64,000 nucleotides of DNA. It comes from Buxus sempervirens. Its lineage: Eukaryota > Streptophyta > Magnoliopsida > Buxales > Buxaceae. Below are positions 60,690 through 64,000 of the stretch, piece by piece; position 1 is the first letter of the stretch; each line of letters opens with the position of its first letter. The notes under the pieces were generated by a model. It had not been told where the DNA came from. It saw only the letters and a program-made list of their open reading frames with translations, and made no database searches. The position numbers and the translations under genes were made by a program. The DNA is taken from assembly GCA_947561395.2 (NCBI GenBank), contig OX387184.1, positions 14,364,205 through 14,428,204 of the forward strand, given 5' to 3'.

Positions 60690-63600
60690 TTTCTGTATTT
60701 GAATTTTATTATTTTCATTGAATCGGTTTTTGATCTTTAATATCTTATAATTTTGATTTTTTTGCATATTTTAAGTAATAATTTATATGATTCTTTTGTC
60801 TCTTTCCTCTAATTTTTTTTTCATTAAAGTTTTTTCCTTATGGGAAATATTTGAAGATGTATTTTTATTCTTTTATGTTGTTTTATGATGCTCTTCAATT
60901 TTAATGTGCTTTATCATGTTCTTTCATGCTCTTTGATTTTCCATCATTTGGCATCTTTTATTTCTCAATTCTAGTGTCTTCCTTTCCAGTTTTTTTCTCA
61001 TGATTTAAGGTTTTCTTCTCATTATAGAAAACTGGGGTGCTTTTTATGTGATTTCACATATTTGTATTTGATGACTTTTTTTTTTATTTCATTAAATCAA
61101 CTTGCTGCTATTTATTTGTATTTATGGCTAAGAAGTCGTTTGTAATTTGAGCAGTAATTGGTTTCTTATGTTTACTTGTTTATTGTGTTTTGCGATTTTT
61201 TTTAATGTTTCAAAAGTTATGTAGGAAAATTTGGTTTTTTTTTTTGGTATGAAATTTAAGCTTTTCACTTTTTTGTCCTTTTCTTTTGTTACTTTTATTG
61301 ATTTATTTATTTTTATTTGATTTTTATCAACTTTGTGCTCTAATTTTTCTTTCTATGAGGTACTTTATTTATAATGACGAGTTTAGCAACTGTTTCTTAA
61401 ATGATCTTTGCTTTTGGTTATCATTATGTTTTAGCATCTTTTTCCCCCATCTCTTTTCTATAGGTTTTTGTAATGATTAGATTTTTTATTGTATCGTGGG
61501 AAACTAATCAATAAGTAGTTTTTCTTTGGGGTTCTTGCTTTGTTTTTTTTTAACCCCTCTTCCATTTATGTGATTTTTCCTACCTTTTTTTTTGGGTTTA
61601 GAATTTCCAATCACATTCCTCATTTGGTTTTTATTGACATAAAATTTATTAACAAATGTGGGGAATTCACCAAAAGGATAATAACATTGAGGTCTAGTAG
61701 GGTAAGTTGTTTGGATGTGTTTGAACATTGAATTGTTTGTTTCCCCATCCTTTGGATTGCCTACCCACCAAGCCTTGGCTGATTGGGAATCACATATGAA
61801 TGAGAAAGTCTTGTCACTTCTGAAACCAACAAGATGGACCAAGGTTGGTAGGTTCCATGAAACAACTCGAGGAGCTTGCATGGGATGATGAGAAGCAAAT
61901 AATTGACTGAACTTCATGGTTACCTTGAAGCAGAAGCAATTGAGCAGCTGGTAAGAGAGATATATGGGGAAGAAAAAGAAAAACTAGTGGCTTTTGAGAA
62001 AAGTTCGTGGAGATCACTGGTGATCAGATAGATGTTGCTGCCAACATCTATCTGATCACAAATGGACTTGCTTAATTCTGCACATTAACCTTGCAGACAA
62101 TGATTTTTACTAGAGCCCAAATACATGCAGCTTTTTTATCACATGTTTCTAGTAGGGTAAGTTGTATGACACCAATAATGGGTAAAGATCCCCAACTTTA
62201 TGTAAGGCATAAACTTGGCATTCTGTCCAGGTGTCTGAAATGGTTCAAATGCTCCCCACTTATTCTCTTTTAGTACAGGTTTTACATATGTTAGATTTAT
62301 TTTTTGAATATTTGAGAATTTAAAATTTTATCATGTAGTTTAGGAATTAGATTTATCATATGGTTATTTAGTCGAGAGATTTTACTGCCCTTATGTTTCT
62401 TAACTTAGAAGGTCTTATTGAGTGTAATTTGGTGCTTGAAAAACATTGTGTATGCCCTTATTGGGTTAGGAATATTTTGAGTTTTGAGATGTTTATGGTT
62501 GATAAACAATCCTATATGAAGCCTTCAATAATGGTGTAAAACGTAATGAAGGAAATTGAAGAAAGAGCTTGATTTCTCATTTGAAATTTTATATTGTTTT
62601 GATCCACTTTATTCATGGTATTATATTGTTCTTACAATAGGGTGATCTGGATAGTTAATGTTGAGCTACCTTGCATCAATTTTGATAAGAAAGCAAGTTT
62701 TGATCCTTAATGTAAATCTTGAGAATTGAGATTTAGGCCTAGTTTATAATTTTAGAAAAAAATTGTTAACTTCAAAATTGTTGTGGAAAGCGCCAATGTA
62801 TTCCCTTCCAAGGCAAGGAATTTGTTAAGAAGATATAGCTTTGGATGAGAGGGGCTGTTTAGTAAGTTCTGAGATTTTTGGTGCTCCTTTTATCGTAGGG
62901 AATTTTTCGCTTTTGCTTGATTAAAGTACAAAGTTGCTGTATATCTCTCATGAAACTGTGGTCAGCAAATCATGGAATCATCTAGAACCTAGGGAAGGTT
63001 TCCTTCTATATTAGACAGATGGTTTGAAGTTATAAGTTTATTGGTTTGCTATTTTATCAAAGCCTGAAGAAAACCAAGTGATAGTGGATTAAACACAGAA
63101 GCCCATGTTTGAAATTCCAACTCTTTTTATGTTATGTATGAGCATAAGAGTACATTTGGATTCAAATCATCCTTGGCGGATCTTGTGTAAGATCAGAGTG
63201 ATTATATCATTCACAAGTAGCGTTCACCTTATTGATCTACTTTATAAATAATGGATTGATATTCTTATGGCTAAAGAGCTATGATACTAAGATTTTTCAT
63301 TGGAGTTAATCATATCACTCATAATCTTGCAGTTCGTACAAATACTGGTCATTCATTTCAAATACTCTACCAGACAGAGAGGATGATTGTGGAAGCAGCA
63401 TAAAACTCAAGGTTAAGTTTTCAACTAGGAGGAATCAGGAACATTTTGCCTCCATAGCCCTATTATACATGCAAATGTTGGAAGAAGTAAAAATATTTGT
63501 TCGTTATCTGTTGTGGATTTACTGTGTGATTCTTAATCATTTACGACATATTCTCTCTAGGGGGTTGGCACTGATGAGGTTACATCTGTCCTTTACATTA

Positions 63601-64000
63601 GTATGTTTAGTGCACAGCTTCTTTTTATGAACACACCTAGTACTCTGCAAATGCAATTAGGACTTCAATAGGATTCAAAGTTCAAATCGAAATGGTCATG
63701 CTTCTAAAATTATATTATTAAGTTATATTTGCTATTAAACTGATAAATGGTCTCATCTTACTAATCAGGAGTTGTTGGTTCATTTTCACTCAATTTTTTG
63801 AGTTTGATTGAAGTGGGCATGTATATCAATGTGTTTATTTATTTGTGTTTGATGAAACGTTTTGGTAGTTTCATGTATTGACCTAGGCATCCATACCACC
63901 TTCATAAGCAGAACATTGTGAGAGGGGGGATGATAGCACTGGTAATTTATCCTGTTCAAAATACCCTTAATATATCCAGCTGCAGGACTGGTCCCATTTT
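60690..64000. other. AT-rich region without an identifiable gene
   Basis: T-rich sequence consistent with large introns or intergenic DNA. A possible exon at 63332-63411 has TTGCAG/ and AAG/GTTAAG borders and an open frame of 26 codons, but no family could be recognised and no partners were found. Confidence 0.35.

Noticed and set aside
61504-61917. 137-codon minus-strand frame
   Set aside because: No recognisable motif; Lys/Asn-rich end arises from T-rich sequence on the other strand.

Overview
This window is nuclear DNA of a flowering plant. It has spliced genes with GT-AG introns, large AT-rich introns, CT/TA/CA microsatellites, L1-type LINEs with the plant RNase H domain, and hAT and Mutator-like MITEs. 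Plant-only families such as FANTASTIC FOUR, HIPP and MIKC* MADS are also present. The species cannot be fixed from the sequence.

Layout. 1-4450 is transposon territory: a non-autonomous hAT element with a perfect 8-bp target duplication, a short foldback, and what looks like a ~2.8-kb Tat/Ogre-type LTR with its own TATA box and primer-binding-like site. 5779-10460 (minus) is an unrecognised gene whose middle is a row of seven small symmetric exons (45-57 nt), apparently made by repeated duplication of one exon-intron module. 13107-15109 (minus) is a complete ten-exon MIKC* MADS-box gene of the AGL66/AGL104 type. 17371-18120 holds a tiny MITE and a 5'-truncated LINE. 19156-19723 (minus) is a two-exon HIPP metal-binding protein gene. 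20550-27850 is dense in inserted elements: three hAT-type elements, a long foldback, a 20-bp minisatellite and a LINE fragment with a 16-bp target duplication.

28283-35690 (plus) is an RPRD1/Rtt103-type RNA polymerase II CTD-binding protein gene, with a uORF split across a leader intron and a 340-bp tandem duplication of the end of its last exon. Convergent to it, 37033-40948 (minus) is a three-exon short-chain dehydrogenase of the AYR1-like group. 41885-44270 has a broken FANTASTIC FOUR copy (plus) facing an intact one (minus), tail to tail. 46675-49210 contains a CT-rich repeat, a Mutator-like MITE with an internal 22-bp minisatellite, and a foldback MITE. 49227-55190 is a nearly full-length LINE with ORF1 and ORF2 in the same frame separated by one TAG, and one further stop inside ORF2. 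55206-64000 has no gene I can name; it holds a small hAT element and LTR-like debris.

The five recognisable host genes (MIKC* MADS, HIPP, CTD-binding protein, dehydrogenase, FAF) are not one pathway; they are ordinary neighbours separated by transposons. Exon boundaries were worked out by hand from splice consensus, reading-frame continuity and knowledge of the families; none was confirmed by transcripts or alignment software.
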